The notes beneath the pieces were generated by a model. The model had not been told where the DNA came from. It worked only from the letters and a program-made list of their open reading frames with translations, and made no database searches. Positions 1 to 9,922 of a stretch of 64,000 nt of DNA are shown in pieces. Made by a program: the position numbers and the translations under genes. The number at the start of each line of letters is the position of its first letter. The stretch's first letter is position 1. Source of the DNA: Sycobia sp. Sy_11 (taxonomy: Eukaryota; Arthropoda; Insecta; Hymenoptera; Epichrysomallidae); assembly GCA_018907035.1 (NCBI GenBank), contig JACCIC010000165.1:186001-250000 (forward strand), written 5' to 3'.

Positions 1-191
1 TTAAACAATCTTACTGTCTCTCGAATAGAATAAACTTCAAATTCAATTTACTATTTCAACCGCTCGATAACAATTCCTTTTGTATTTTATGAAAATGGCC
101 ACGATTTTATACTCAAGAAAAAAAAACTTTTGTCAACTTCACTCTCAGCAAGGTATTTTTATTATATAAATTTTCTATACTATATTATATT

Positions 192-196
<5 letters not shown>

Positions 197-234
<38 letters not shown>

Positions 235-235
235 T
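197..235. repeat. (CT)n microsatellite
   Basis: Nearly pure CT dinucleotide tract followed by a polypyrimidine stretch to about 260. No coding potential. Confidence 0.9.
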
Positions 236-320
236 CTCTTCCCTTTTTCCCTCCCTTTTTTCCTATTTGTTGAAAATATTAACATGTATAGGTCGAACTA
301 ACCTATACATGTTACAATAT

Positions 321-335
321 ATCTATGTATGTATG

Positions 336-366
<31 letters not shown>

Positions 367-432
367 ATAATATCATATCATATTATATCATATCATATCA
401 TATCATACTAATTTATAAAGACAAAGCATGTT
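321..432. repeat. TATC tetramers running into ATATC pentamers
   Basis: A (TATC)n run passes into pentamers (ATATC)n and then the words CATACTAATTTATAAAGAC. The pentamer plus this word also starts the copies at 1041 and 32134, so this is a third, broken copy of that family. A related stretch lies at about 870-960 (a GAAACTACTGAACCGAACG-like segment). The bases between look unrelated. Confidence 0.6.
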
Positions 433-1001
433 TTTTGAAAGCATAAGAAAATCCTTTTAAAAAGGAAAGTGGAAATTTTTTTGCAAGAATATAAATAATG
501 AGTATCTTTACAAATTATTTTGAGTCAAACTTTCTGAAGTGAGTCACCAAATATCGAGTAGTTGAATTTTATATATATGTATGCAGATTGTAGAAAGTTT
601 ATATATTAAAGTTCATGTCCTAAAACATTTTCTAAAAATTTTCATTATTGAAAAAGTCATAAACAATTGAATTTTGAAGCACTTATTTCTTCAAATTGCA
701 ATTATTCCGACAGATTCTAATAACAACTTACAAAATTTGGATGGAAACTACGAAAACAATAAAAGAATAAAATGGGGTACTTATAATATGAAAAAACATA
801 ATTTGTTTAAAAAAAACAATTTTGCAATAAACAATTAAATAATTATTTAACTTCTCGTATAGATAGGGTATATCGTCCTTTATAGGCGCCGAAACTACTG
901 AACCGAACGCCTTCAAATTTTACACAATCAGAATTAGATGATAGGCTATTTTCTTCTTTGCAAATTCAAAAAAAAGGTAATTACTTTACCAATAATCACA
1001 G

Positions 1002-1003
<2 letters not shown>

Positions 1004-1042
<39 letters not shown>
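1004..1042. repeat. (TA)n microsatellite
   Basis: Pure TA tract directly against the pentamer end of the dispersed repeat at 1041-1730. Confidence 0.9.
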
Positions 1043-1043
<1 letters not shown>

Positions 1044-1730
1044 TCATATCATATCATATCATATCATATCATACTAATTTATAAAGACAAAACGTGTTTC
1101 TGTTTGTACGCGATAACCGAAAAAACGACTGAACCGAATGTCCTGAAATTTGACACACAGATTTTATATTATCTTGGGAAGGACATAGGCTATGTTTTTT
1201 CTTGAAAATCATTTTACTTTTAACAATAAAGTAAGTTAACAGTTTTAGTGGTCAGTTTCAAAAGCGACCACTAGGTGGCGTCTTCAATCACGAACATCAA
1301 CTCAAAATAGTCCACTTAAAATATTAATACCAGGCCAGCGAATGCTAATATCTAACTTTGGGCTTCATATCCTAAAGAAGGTGTGATGTTAGGCGGTAGT
1401 ATCCATTTTGTTTTTCAGGTTAATCTGACACTACTCTCACACCTTATGGATATCTTTTGATTTTTGTAAATTTTATTTTGTCTTACGTGGGCAAATCTCT
1501 CTCTCTCTCTTTCTCTCTCTCTCTCCCTGTCTCTCTGACTTTCTTTCTCCTTCTATTATAAAATGGTTCTGTATGCCAAATCATACTGAATATAGTTTGT
1601 GACGACAAATTATATTTTTGTTTTTATACATTATATTAACTTTAGAATTGTGACCAAGCTATATTTTTTTTTGTTTAAACAAAAGAAATGATGACAAAAT
1701 AGGGTTCTTTACCAAAACCTCGAAACTACA
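1041..1730 (+). repeat. Dispersed ~690-bp repeat, copy A (pentamer-ended, possibly Helitron-like)
   Basis: Starts with ATATC pentamers, then CATACTAATTTATAAAGAC and a segment reading GCGATAACCGAAAAAACG followed by ACTGAACCGA. It continues through a CT tract and ends near CCTCGAAACTAC. The whole stretch is matched in reverse complement at 31459-32134. Sequences of the type 'cgataac..gaaaaac..actgaaccga' are common near the ends of insect Helitrons, but no Rep/helicase coding is present, so the class is inference. Confidence 0.65.
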
Positions 1731-1928
1731 TAATTGAACATAAAAAGGCAATATCCATCGTTTGTTTAAAAAATATGTTATTCGCATACCAGCATTTTGC
1801 TTGAATTTCAGTTGGCATCACTGCAAAAATATTTACGATATTTAATTGAAAGAACGGAAGTATACGAAATATGTATATACATATTGTATGTATATTATAT
1901 TGTTACATGTTATATATACACATTTTAA

Positions 1929-2756
1929 ATACGGTTTCGACTGAAAAATATTGTATTGGCGTGTACCGGCGCTTGATTACGATATCCCGTTGCCTCAAGA
2001 CGATTTCTATAGACAGTTGTGTGTTCGGATGGTAGAATGCGGAGTCCAGGTATCTCTGGATGATTTCTACCTGGACTATTGTATTTAGATCATAGAAAAA
2101 GACGTCCAGGTATGAGGAAATCAACTTCTATGGGATGATTCGTGTTGGGACGGTAGAATACAATATCCAGGTGTTTTAGAACGACTTCTACGAGGGGTAT
2201 TGTGCTTAGTCATTAGGAAATGATGCTAGCTTTCTCAGGACGATTTATACTGGGACTATCGTGTTTAGTTGGTAGGAAACGATGTTTAGGTATGTGGGGA
2301 CAACTTCTAGGGGGGATTTCATGTTTTGATCATAGACTGCGACTTCCAGGTGTTGTGGAACGACTTGTACGGGGAATTTTGTGTTCGGACGATAGACGAC
2401 GATACCCAGGTATGATGGGACCATTTCTACGGAGAGTATCGTGTCTAGTTGATAGGAAACGATATTCAGGTATGTCGGGACAACTTCTACGGACAGTTTC
2501 GTGTTCGGATAATAGAATGTGATTTCCAGGTGTTTTAGAAAAATTTCTACGGGGAGTGTTATGTATAGTTGCTGGAAAACAATGTTGAGGTATGTTGGGA
2601 TGACTTCTATGAAGAGATTCGTATTCTATCATTCAAACACGCATACTCTTAGTAAGAGTCATCCCAGAATACCTACACATTGTATTCTACCTCCCCAAAA
2701 CAAAACTCTCTATAGCAGTTGTCCCGAAAGTACAGTTTTCTCCATCGAAGCCGTAT
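1929..2756. repeat. Foldback-like element made of 60-bp tandem units (locus 1)
   Basis: From 1981 to 2640 the sequence repeats with an exact 60-bp period, 11 diverged units. The landmark CCAGGTAT and the block GACTTCTACGGGGA recur in the same register. At about 2640 the orientation flips and roughly 1.7 units run in reverse complement to 2740. Outer ends are inverted: ATACGGTTTCGA at 1929 and its imperfect complement ending at 2756. Because 60 is a multiple of 3, both strands show ~100-codon open frames with 20-residue repeats; I read these as by-products. A related array is at 62240-62541. Confidence 0.75.
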
Positions 2757-2757
2757 G

Positions 2758-2758
<1 letters not shown>

Positions 2759-2800
<42 letters not shown>
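2759..2800. repeat. (TA)n microsatellite
   Basis: Pure TA tract between the 60-bp-unit element and the mariner relic. Confidence 0.95.
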
Positions 2801-2801
<1 letters not shown>

Positions 2802-2802
2802 T

Positions 2803-3960
2803 CATTGAATGCTTTATAAAAAGTGTTACAGTCGTCGGATTTACTTCAAATATGCTTTATTTGGTTCGATAACCTGTTTCCATCTAGACGGCAACGTCAA
2901 AATACCGCTCTCGTAGAAACCCCTCTCCTTATTTGCAAAGAACTCGGACAGCCACTTTTCACAAGCCTCTTTTGAGTTCAAATTTACACCAGCAAGGGCG
3001 TTTTACATGGCAGGAGCAGGTGGTAATCATTTAGCACTATGTCCGGGCTATATGGTGGATGCGATAAAAGCTCCCATCTGAACTCCCGTAGCTTCTGACG
3101 AGTCATAAACGTAGTGTGTGGTCTGTGTTGTCCTGGTGGAATACTACATCCTTCCTTTTGACCAATTGTGGACGCTTCTGGTCGATAGCCTACTTCAAGC
3201 GGTCTAGTTGTTCACAGTAGATGGTAGAATTAAGCGTCTGGCCGTATGGGAGCAGCTCATATTGGATGATCCATTCCAATCCTACCAAACATACAGCAAA
3301 ACCTTTCTGGTCGTTAATCCCGGCTTGGCCACTGTTTGGGACGTTCTACCGGCCTTGGACCACGACCGTTCTCGCTTGATATTGTCGTATGTGATCCATT
3401 TTTCCTCGTCAGTCACCATTCGCTTTAAAATTGGGTCGAGTTCATTCCGTTTCAGCAGCACATCGCAGGCCTTGATTCAGTCCAGAAGGTTTTTTTGCGT
3501 CAAATCATGCGACACCCAAAGATCAAACTTTTTTTGTATCCAGCCTTCTGCAGATGGTTTAAAATGGTTTGATGACTAACTCACATCTTATGAGCGATGC
3601 CACGAGATGCCACATGCCGGTCTAACTCGATAAATTCCATGATTTGATCGGTATTCGTCGTGACAGGTCTTTCGCTGTCTGGCTTATCCATGTCTGTCTG
3701 GCTTTCCATATTTTCACCGACTCTGAATCGTCGAAATCATTCCTCTGTAGTTCAGAGTGATAGCGTGCCATCTCCCAATACACCATTAATATCGAGGACC
3801 GTTTCTTTAGCGGATTGGTCTTTGATGAAGGAAAACTTGAAAATAGCGCGAATTTTGGCGTTAGTGAACTCGATGTTTACACGTCTATAACTTTTGAACG
3901 CAATACCCAAACTAATCATGTATAGCGTCGTTTTGTACGTTATGTCAAGACCTTTGAAAT
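2803..3960 (-). pseudogene. Degenerate mariner transposase (DD34D type)
   Basis: Reading the minus strand from about 3900 down to 2840 gives pieces of a mariner transposase spread over several frames with stops. A helix-turn-helix end with the word SGRPVTTNTDQIMEFIELDR lies near 3600-3690. A catalytic-core piece near 3390-3410 reads VTDEEKWIT where VTGDEKWIT is expected, so the first Asp region is damaged. A piece near 3200-3240 matches the GQTLNSTIYCEQLDRL block. The closing ~30 bp (2803-2830) are the reverse complement of the end of the next relic at about 4402. It is a different, older subfamily from the intact copies. Function is lost. Confidence 0.7.
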
Positions 3961-3984
3961 GATGTATAGTATTGCCAGATACAA

Positions 3985-4402
3985 TTTCATTTTAATTCTA
4001 CCATCTGTTGTGAATAACTGCGTGTGAAAACTACTGACCGGTTGAAGCAGGCTATCGACCAGAAGCGTCCACATTTGGCCAACAGGAAGGGTGTAGTGTT
4101 CCATCAGGACAACGCCAGACCACATAGATCGTTTTTATCGCATCTACCATATAGCCCGGATGTAGCGTCAAGTGATTACCACCTGTTCCTGTCCATGTCG
4201 AACCCCCTAGTTCGTGTAAAGTTAAACTTAAAAGAGACTTGTGAAAAGTGGCTGTCCTTGTTCTTCGAAAATAAGTAGATGTGGTTTCTACGAGAGGGGT
4301 ATTATGAAGTTGCCGTCTATATGGAAATAGATTATCGAACAAGACGGTGCATATTTGAAGTAAATCCCACCACTGTAACATTTTTTGTAAAGCATTGAAT
4401 GA
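3985..4402 (+). pseudogene. Degenerate mariner transposase, 3' part, same family in opposite orientation
   Basis: The plus strand from 3985 carries only the C-terminal third. It reads AIDQKRPHLANRKGVVFHQD and then NARPH (second catalytic Asp block), and YSPDVASSDYHLF (third Asp block). About 18 residues expected between these two blocks are missing, so the DD34D spacing is broken. It ends with the same terminal sequence (TAAAGCATTGAATG) as the relic to its left, which points outward in the other direction. The two therefore form a head-to-head composite with outward 3' ends. Confidence 0.7.
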
Positions 4403-5330
4403 AGAGCAAAAAAGCGGAAGGGAGATATTTGACCACCTAATATTTTCTATATTATTAAAAACGCATAAAATGAAATAATTAAAATTAGTTAAATATACTT
4501 TTAGTTATAACACAGGGGGTTTTAAAAACATAACAATTTTTAATAAATTTACGTAAATAATATTGTTATACAATTTCACGTACATATGGAATATTATGAG
4601 AAAAGTTGTACATCTGCAAATTTATTGTATAAAGATTTATCTTTAAAATCTGATCATCTAATTAATTAGGCCCAATTATTAGAAATTCTTTTCTAATGTC
4701 ATTTTTTATTTTTTATGTAATTTATTTTTTAGTATTCATTATATCCAACGTTAGACTTATATTTCTTATAGGATTAAGTTATAGAATGGAAAGAGGGAAG
4801 GAAAATATAAAATAAAATATATTTGTAAAGGGCATTTAATTTTTAACAATACTTTTCTATTAGTAATAACTATAAATTATGTGTAAATAATAAAATGAAT
4901 ATACTATAACGATGATGATTATGATGATGATAACATATTTGAACTAATAATTCTAATTATAATGTTTATATTTTGAATAATCATTCAAATTAGTGATAGT
5001 ATCTGCTGCAGCGTCCGGCATGATTTTATCTGCTATGTATTTATGTATGTACTGTATATCCAGGTATAGCTATTATTATATTAAAGCATCTTACTATTTT
5101 ATATATTAAAGTATCTTACTATACAATACGTACGTCTTATTGCTGAACTTTTGCTACAGTTTGAACGATCTGACTGCTGGAAATTTTTACTGTATTTTAC
5201 TATTACTATATATCTAAAAAAATGTGTTTCTGACCATTTTCTATAGTTATACACGGAGATTAATATTAAAAACTGGTTTTTAGCCAAGAATACCGGCGGA
5301 AAACTAGATTAGCTATCCTCAGTTGTCCTA
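4403..5330. other. AT-rich stretch without recognisable genes
   Basis: Very AT-rich, no open frame above ~60 codons with family resemblance. A GATGAT-rich patch lies at 4911-4932. Nothing else is supported. Confidence 0.6.
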
Positions 5331-5366
5331 ATTATTCTGAGTTAGTAATTATCCTGAGCTTAGTTG

Positions 5367-5397
5367 CTGATGATGAACCGTAGCGGTTCGAAACGTC
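5367..5397 (+). ncRNA. Hammerhead-ribozyme-like core
   Basis: CTGATGA (5367-5373) is followed by a 6-bp stem GAACCG/CGGTTC with a TAG loop (5375-5389), then GAAAC (5390-5394) and GTC. This is the order of a hammerhead core: CUGAUGA, stem II, GAAA. One unpaired T sits between CTGATGA and the stem, and I could not find a convincing stem I or stem III, so it may be a degenerate ribozyme from a Penelope-like element or chance. Confidence 0.25.
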
Positions 5398-5584
5398 GGA
5401 CACCAAGGTGATTCTAAATTTAAGGTGGTGGGGGCAGTCAGGTTGTCTGTTACTAACGTAGAATATTGCTTTTATTATTTTTATTTTATTTTATTTATTA
5501 TTTTATTTTTATTTTTATTTAATTATAAATTTAATTTAATTTTTATTTTTAATTTTTAATATAATTTATTGTAGTAACAAGTTT

Positions 5585-5700
5585 TATTTCAGATTCTACG
5601 GAGGTGAATATAAACAAGGACAATCTGACTTTCATTATCTCAGCTAATATATTATATTATAAAGACTGTGAGACCGATAAAAATATTTATGAATATTATA
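5585..5700 (+). repeat. Short MITE-like repeat fragment
   Basis: The block CTACGGAGGTGAATATAAAC, then AAGGACAATCTGACTTTCAT, matches 48215-48258 with few changes. The following GACCGATAAAAATATTTATG resembles the arm of the palindrome at 48060-48490. Confidence 0.5.
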
Positions 5701-6037
5701 AATAAAAAATAAGAGAAAAGGAAAATTATTTAATAAAATTTTATTTAAGAAAATTCTTTATATTTATTAAATTTAAAAAAAATATTATAATTAGGTACAC
5801 TTATATATGCTTGGTAACGTTACCTAGTATACCCTCACGCTACACTTACCTACTACTTATATAGTCTAGGTGACAGGAGCGCTGCGTCACGGTTGCGTGG
5901 AGTAATTAATAATTAATTCTTACGCGTTCTTGTTGTTCGTGATATAATAACTTATAATATTCTCTCTCTCTCTCGCACTTCACCGCGATATTTTAAATAT
6001 TCGTAATTTAAATATATGATACAATTTTATTATTTTA

Positions 6038-7325
6038 TTAGGAGTGTGAATAAGTCTTTCCCGTTTTTTGTAAGAGATGGCGCCACCAATACTGTGCGAG
6101 TATTCAATGGTTACATATGTCATAATCAAAGCTCATTCATATGTCAACAATTCCATACTAACACATTAGTTAAAATTTTTTCGCATCATAAATTTTTGAT
6201 ATCGTGAAAATGTCGAAATTTGAGCCGAGTCAACGTCATTTGCGGGAAGTTTCACTTTATTGGTTCAATTTGAAGAAATCTGCTGCCGAGACGCATCGAT
6301 TGCTTCAGGAGGCTTATGGAGAAGGTTGTGTCGATGATTCAAGTGTTCGCGGATGGTTTCGACGCTTCAAAAGCGGTGATTTCGACGTGGAAGACAAGGA
6401 GCGTTCCGGGCGGCCGCAAATCTTTGAAGATCGAGAATTGGCGACTTCGCTTGATGAAGATTCTTGTCAAACGCAAGAAGAACTTGCTGAAGCATTGGGA
6501 GTTGACCGAACAACCATTTCCAAGCGTTTGAAAGCCATGGGAATGATCCAAAAGCAAGGAAATTGGGTGCCGTACGAACTGAAGCTGAGAGACGTCGAAC
6601 GGCGTTTTTTCACTTGCGAACAGCTGCTTCAGCGACATAAAAGAAAGGGTTTTCTGCATCGTATCGTGACTGGCGATGAAAAGTGGATACGTTACGATAA
6701 TCCGAAGCGAATAAAATCATGGGGACTACCCGGCCATGCATCATCATCGACGGCCAAGCCAAATATTCATGGCGCCAAGCTCATGCTCTGTATATGGTGG
6801 GACCAGCTAGGTGTGGTTTACTATGAGCTTCTGAAACCGAATGAAAGGATCACAGCCGAGGTATATCGACGACAATTGATGCGTTTGAGCCGCGCACTGC
6901 GAGAAAAACGGCCACAATACTCCGACAGGCACGACAAAGTTATTTTGCAACATGACAATGCTCGCCCACATGTTGCACCGCCGGTGAAAACATACTTAGA
7001 AACGCTCAAATGGGCAGTCCTACCCCACCCGCCGTATAGTCCAGACGTTGCTCCGTCTGATTACCATTTCTTGAGATCGATGACGCATGGCCTGGCTGAC
7101 CAGCACTTCCATTCCTACGAGGAAGCCAAAAAATGGGTGGATGACTGGATAGAGGTCAAACCGGTCGAATTTTTTCGCAACGGGATTCGTATGTTGCCAG
7201 AAAGATGGGAAAAAGTTGTAGCTAGCGATGGCCAATACTTTCAATAATTCATTTGTAACCATTTTTTTCACAATAAAGGCTCAAAATTTGAAAAAAAAAC
7301 AGGAAAGACTTATTCACACACCTGA
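6038..7325 (+). mobile_element. Full-length mauritiana-type mariner, copy 1
   Basis: 1288 bp between TA target duplications (6036-6037 and 7326-7327). Terminal inverted repeats of about 30 bp start TTAGGAGTGTGAATAAGTC on the left and TCAGGTGTGTGAATAAGTC on the right strand. The length is close to Mos1 (1286 bp). Two near-identical copies lie at 42751-44035 and 55130-56414. Confidence 0.95.
6210..7247 (+). CDS. Mariner transposase, copy 1
   Basis: 345 residues from the ATG at 6210; an in-frame GTG six bases upstream is unlikely to be the start. The protein cuts and pastes the element by binding its terminal repeats. The N-terminal helix-turn-helix pair (about residues 1-112) contains VRGWFRRFKSGDFDVEDKE. 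The linker motif WVPYEL is at about 119-124. The DD34D triad is D156 (VTGDEKW), D249 (LQHDNARPH) and D284 (APSDYH), the same positions as Mos1 from the literature. Differences from the sister copies include RIKSW for RRKSW, EVYRR preceded by ITA instead of ITG, KWAVLP for KWEVLP, and DYHFLRSM for DYHLFRSM beside the third Asp. An AATAAA lies just after the stop. Whether it is active cannot be seen. Confidence 0.93.
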   Translation: MSKFEPSQRHLREVSLYWFNLKKSAAETHRLLQEAYGEGCVDDSSVRGWFRRFKSGDFDVEDKERSGRPQIFEDRELATSLDEDSCQTQEELAEALGVDRTTISKRLKAMGMIQKQGNWVPYELKLRDVERRFFTCEQLLQRHKRKGFLHRIVTGDEKWIRYDNPKRIKSWGLPGHASSSTAKPNIHGAKLMLCIWWDQLGVVYYELLKPNERITAEVYRRQLMRLSRALREKRPQYSDRHDKVILQHDNARPHVAPPVKTYLETLKWAVLPHPPYSPDVAPSDYHFLRSMTHGLADQHFHSYEEAKKWVDDWIEVKPVEFFRNGIRMLPERWEKVVASDGQYFQ

Positions 7326-7327
7326 TA

Positions 7328-7657
7328 TTCTTTTCCCGCTAAGTAAAAGGCGGTAAAACATTATAATGATAATAAATTTAGCGCGAAAAATAAATGTGAA
7401 GAAATTCAACCAACTTTAGATTATTATTCAACTAACTTTGATCCACTCCTTGGAGACACGAGCTCGCATTTTCAATATAAATTTATTTGATGATAAGAAA
7501 GCGGCAAATTAACACTTCATGATCTAAATATATAATAATAATTTTTTTTATCTTTAAAAAAAGGAAGTATAGGAATAGTGAAGTGAAGCTGACTTTATAT
7601 TCTATTCAATATTAACTATATTATATTAATAATTTAAGAACTATTCCTATATCTCTA

Positions 7658-7660
<3 letters not shown>
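7328..7660. other. AT-rich spacer
   Basis: No open frame or repeat recognised between mariner copy 1 and the TA tract. Confidence 0.5.

Positions 7661-7705
<45 letters not shown>
7661..7705. repeat. (TA)n microsatellite at the edge of the LTR element
   Basis: Pure TA tract ending exactly where the 1-kb direct repeat starts; the other repeat copy also has (TA)n on its outer side (21399-21434). Confidence 0.95.
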
Positions 7706-7707
<2 letters not shown>

Positions 7708-8714
7708 TCTCGCGTTACTGGCCTGACGCTTTGAGCGCCATTTGTCACGCCAGTTTTGGCATTACACTTACTGTGTACAGTGGTTTACTCACGTAGCCGT
7801 ATCTGTCTGTATGTGTGTGTGTGTGTGTGTGTGCTTGATTGCGTACACACGCTAGCTCCGGCTGAAATGGGAATCGGGGGAACTCAGAAAGAATAACTCG
7901 GGGTAAATAACAATATTAACAATGTATTTATTAACGATACTAAAGCTCATTATAATATGATACGGTAGCTCGCGGGTTACCCACTCCTTGCAGGTTCAGC
8001 GACGCATTGGGAAACTATAATACATTGCGGGAAGATAGAGACTGGACGATACGGAAACGGACACGCGGGGGAACAATTATGACGGGAACCGTCGTTTACG
8101 CGAATCACGGACTACGCATATTTTATAACAATGCATGCGACGGCGGGCGAAGGCAGCCTGAATAGCGATACGCAATAACAATATAAATCAGGCAAAACTA
8201 CTTGCCGCGAGGAAATGCAGCTGTCTTATTCGTCCTTCCTCTCTCCTTCTCGCTCGTTCGTCGGTATCGGCGTCCTTCGTTTAGAGCGGTTCGCTCTCTC
8301 TCTCTCTCTCTCTCTCGCGCGCGTTCGCTCGCTGACGGTGTCGGTGCTGGCGGCGTCTCTTGACCTCTTCACGACTCGAGTGCGGCAATGCCGAGTATGT
8401 CCCCGACGGCCCGAGAGAAATGGATATGTCTCGAGCTGCACGGTGGGTGGCAAGAACCTCCTTGCCTGAACTCGGTGCCGAGACGTGGAGGATCGGAAAA
8501 ATCGAGTGAGCTGGCCTCTCTGTGTCCGGGGCTGTGGTTCTAGGTTAGAACGTGGTGCTGTGCTGTACTACACTCTCCGTGACGGAATACGCAGAAATAA
8601 GAAAGAGCGCTCCTTTACTCTACTCTCGCGGTTCGCGAACATGGTAATTCCGATCGCGCGCGAGGAGTGGTTTAAAAGTCGCGAAAATACACGACCGCGA
8701 AAACGGTCGTCACA
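7706..8714 (-). repeat. LTR copy 1 (3' LTR of the minus-strand element)
   Basis: On the minus strand it starts TGTGACGACC at 8714, right after a polypurine tract. A TATA box (TATAAAATA) lies at 8117-8127 and an AATAAA signal at 7927-7932, spaced as in an LTR. Near the 3' end is a hairpin (TGTAATGCCA/TGGCGTGACA, 7743-7766), followed by AATGGCGCTCAAAGCG. Either the LTR ends at the hairpin and 38 bp of primer-site leader follow, or the LTR runs to 7706. The open frames in both strands here are in CpG- and CT-rich LTR sequence and are not genes. Confidence 0.75.
8117..8127 (-). promoter_or_regulatory. TATA box of LTR copy 1
   Basis: TATAAAATATG on the minus strand, about 190 bp upstream of the AATAAA in the same LTR. 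The equivalent in LTR copy 2 is at 20754-20762. Confidence 0.5.
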
Positions 8715-8727
8715 AACTCCCCCTTTC
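8715..8727 (-). promoter_or_regulatory. Polypurine tract
   Basis: GAAAGGGGGAGTT on the minus strand, immediately before TGTGACG of LTR copy 1. This is the expected plus-strand primer site of an LTR retrotransposon and marks this LTR as the 3' one. Confidence 0.65.
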
Positions 8728-9920
8728 AAAACGTAGGGGGAGCGTGTGATCGGAATGTTGGTCGTTCGCTTAATTATTGTGCGCGATGTTAAGCTGATTA
8801 ACGTCGGGGATATGATAAGGGGGGAGGGAGGGAAATGAAGTTAGTCGCGTGGCGTGGGTATTCGCTTGCGGTATTAAACGTTATTGATTACAACCGTTGG
8901 TGAGTACATGAGTCGAAGTTGTTGTGTGGTAACTCTATAGAAACCTGTGTTGTTATTGTTATTCCTATTGTTAATTGATAACGGTAAATTCTAAGACGGT
9001 AAGACTGTAATTTCGTTTATTAACCTAAATCTATTCTAATCTACTTCTAGTCTAAACCTATATCTAATTTAGTATTTTAATTGATGTTTCTACATATCCT
9101 AATCCTAATGCTAATGTTACTTCAAACGATTTGTTTCTTGACCTACACTATAAGTAAGAATATCTTATAGTCTAAGGCTTTGTTCTGTAATGCACGCTTC
9201 TTCTTGTGCTTCGTAATGTAAGTGACGTAGGTCTGCTACCTTTTCGTCTTCTTCTCTCTTCTTGGTGAGTTATGTTGCTGAAACAACGTGTATCTTTAGG
9301 GCTGTTCCGGCTGATTGTTTCAGATACAGCGTTGGTGGGACGGGCAAGTAGTTTTATTCCCTTGTCGAGCCATTATTCGCTCGCTTACTTTTACGCGTCC
9401 TCGTCCGCCGACGCTGCTTCTTGGTAGTGCTTCTACTAGCGGGGGTTGGCTCTAATATTCTACCTATCCCGGTCATCCCTTTAATGACTTTCATTAGCAT
9501 GGCTCTCTACTGGACGGATTTTGCGGTAGAGCTAGCGGCGATGATGGGAGCGACATTGTGGGAAACAATATTGGCCATTCGTAATGACTTTGGGAGAAGA
9601 ACAATATTAGTCATTTGTAGTTGGCTCAAGGTTTATCGGCTGTCCAGTAAATAGCTAATAAATCGAAGGCTATTTACGCCATTCGTATGTTTGTATATTA
9701 ATCATTTGTAATTGGGGAAAACTATCTTAGCCATTTGTAACAGTCTTGAGGAGGATCTATATTGGCCATTTGTAACTGGCTTGAGAAAACTGTATTGCTC
9801 ATTTGTATCGAAATTGGGGGGGGGGGGAACCTATATTGGCCATTTGTAATGGGTTAGCTTTTAGGATGCTTCCAGGTACAATCGCTGGTAGTTTTGGGTC
9901 CATGTGCGGTTTAGGTCTAC
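8728..9920 (-). other. 3' non-coding part of the LTR element
   Basis: No recognisable coding on the minus strand. Contains a CTA-rich patch (9030-9070) and a cluster of GCCATTTGTAA motifs (9573-9852). Confidence 0.5.
9573..9852. repeat. Degenerate repeats of GCCATTTGTAA
   Basis: The word (G)CCATTTGTAA or a one-base variant occurs near 9573, 9610, 9678, 9701, 9730, 9774, 9797 and 9838, often preceded by ATATTGG and followed by a G/A-rich patch. The same word GCCATTTGTAAC spans the hairpin/primer-site junction of LTR copy 2 (20365-20376). Confidence 0.6.
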
Positions 9921-9922
9921 TT

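Noticed and set aside
2220..2632. Repeat proteins of ~100 residues on both strands
   Set aside because: Both strands are open only because the unit is 60 bp; no ATG-supported conserved product or codon bias is visible.
1981..2640. CRISPR-like array because of regular 60-bp periodicity
   Set aside because: There is no alternation of identical repeats and unique spacers; the whole unit repeats and diverges, in a eukaryotic context.
5811..5830. Short palindrome GGTAACGTTACC as a regulatory site
   Set aside because: Isolated, no partner elsewhere in the window, and short enough to occur by chance.
6316..6659. Alternative frames inside the mariner transposase (71 and 106 codons), repeated in all three copies
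   Set aside because: They recur only because the transposase itself is conserved; their sequence has no known domain.
8215..8736. Open frames on both strands in a CpG-rich stretch
   Set aside because: They lie inside LTR copy 1, the homologous LTR at 20.9-21.4 kb has different frames, and the sequence is driven by CT repeats and CpG content.
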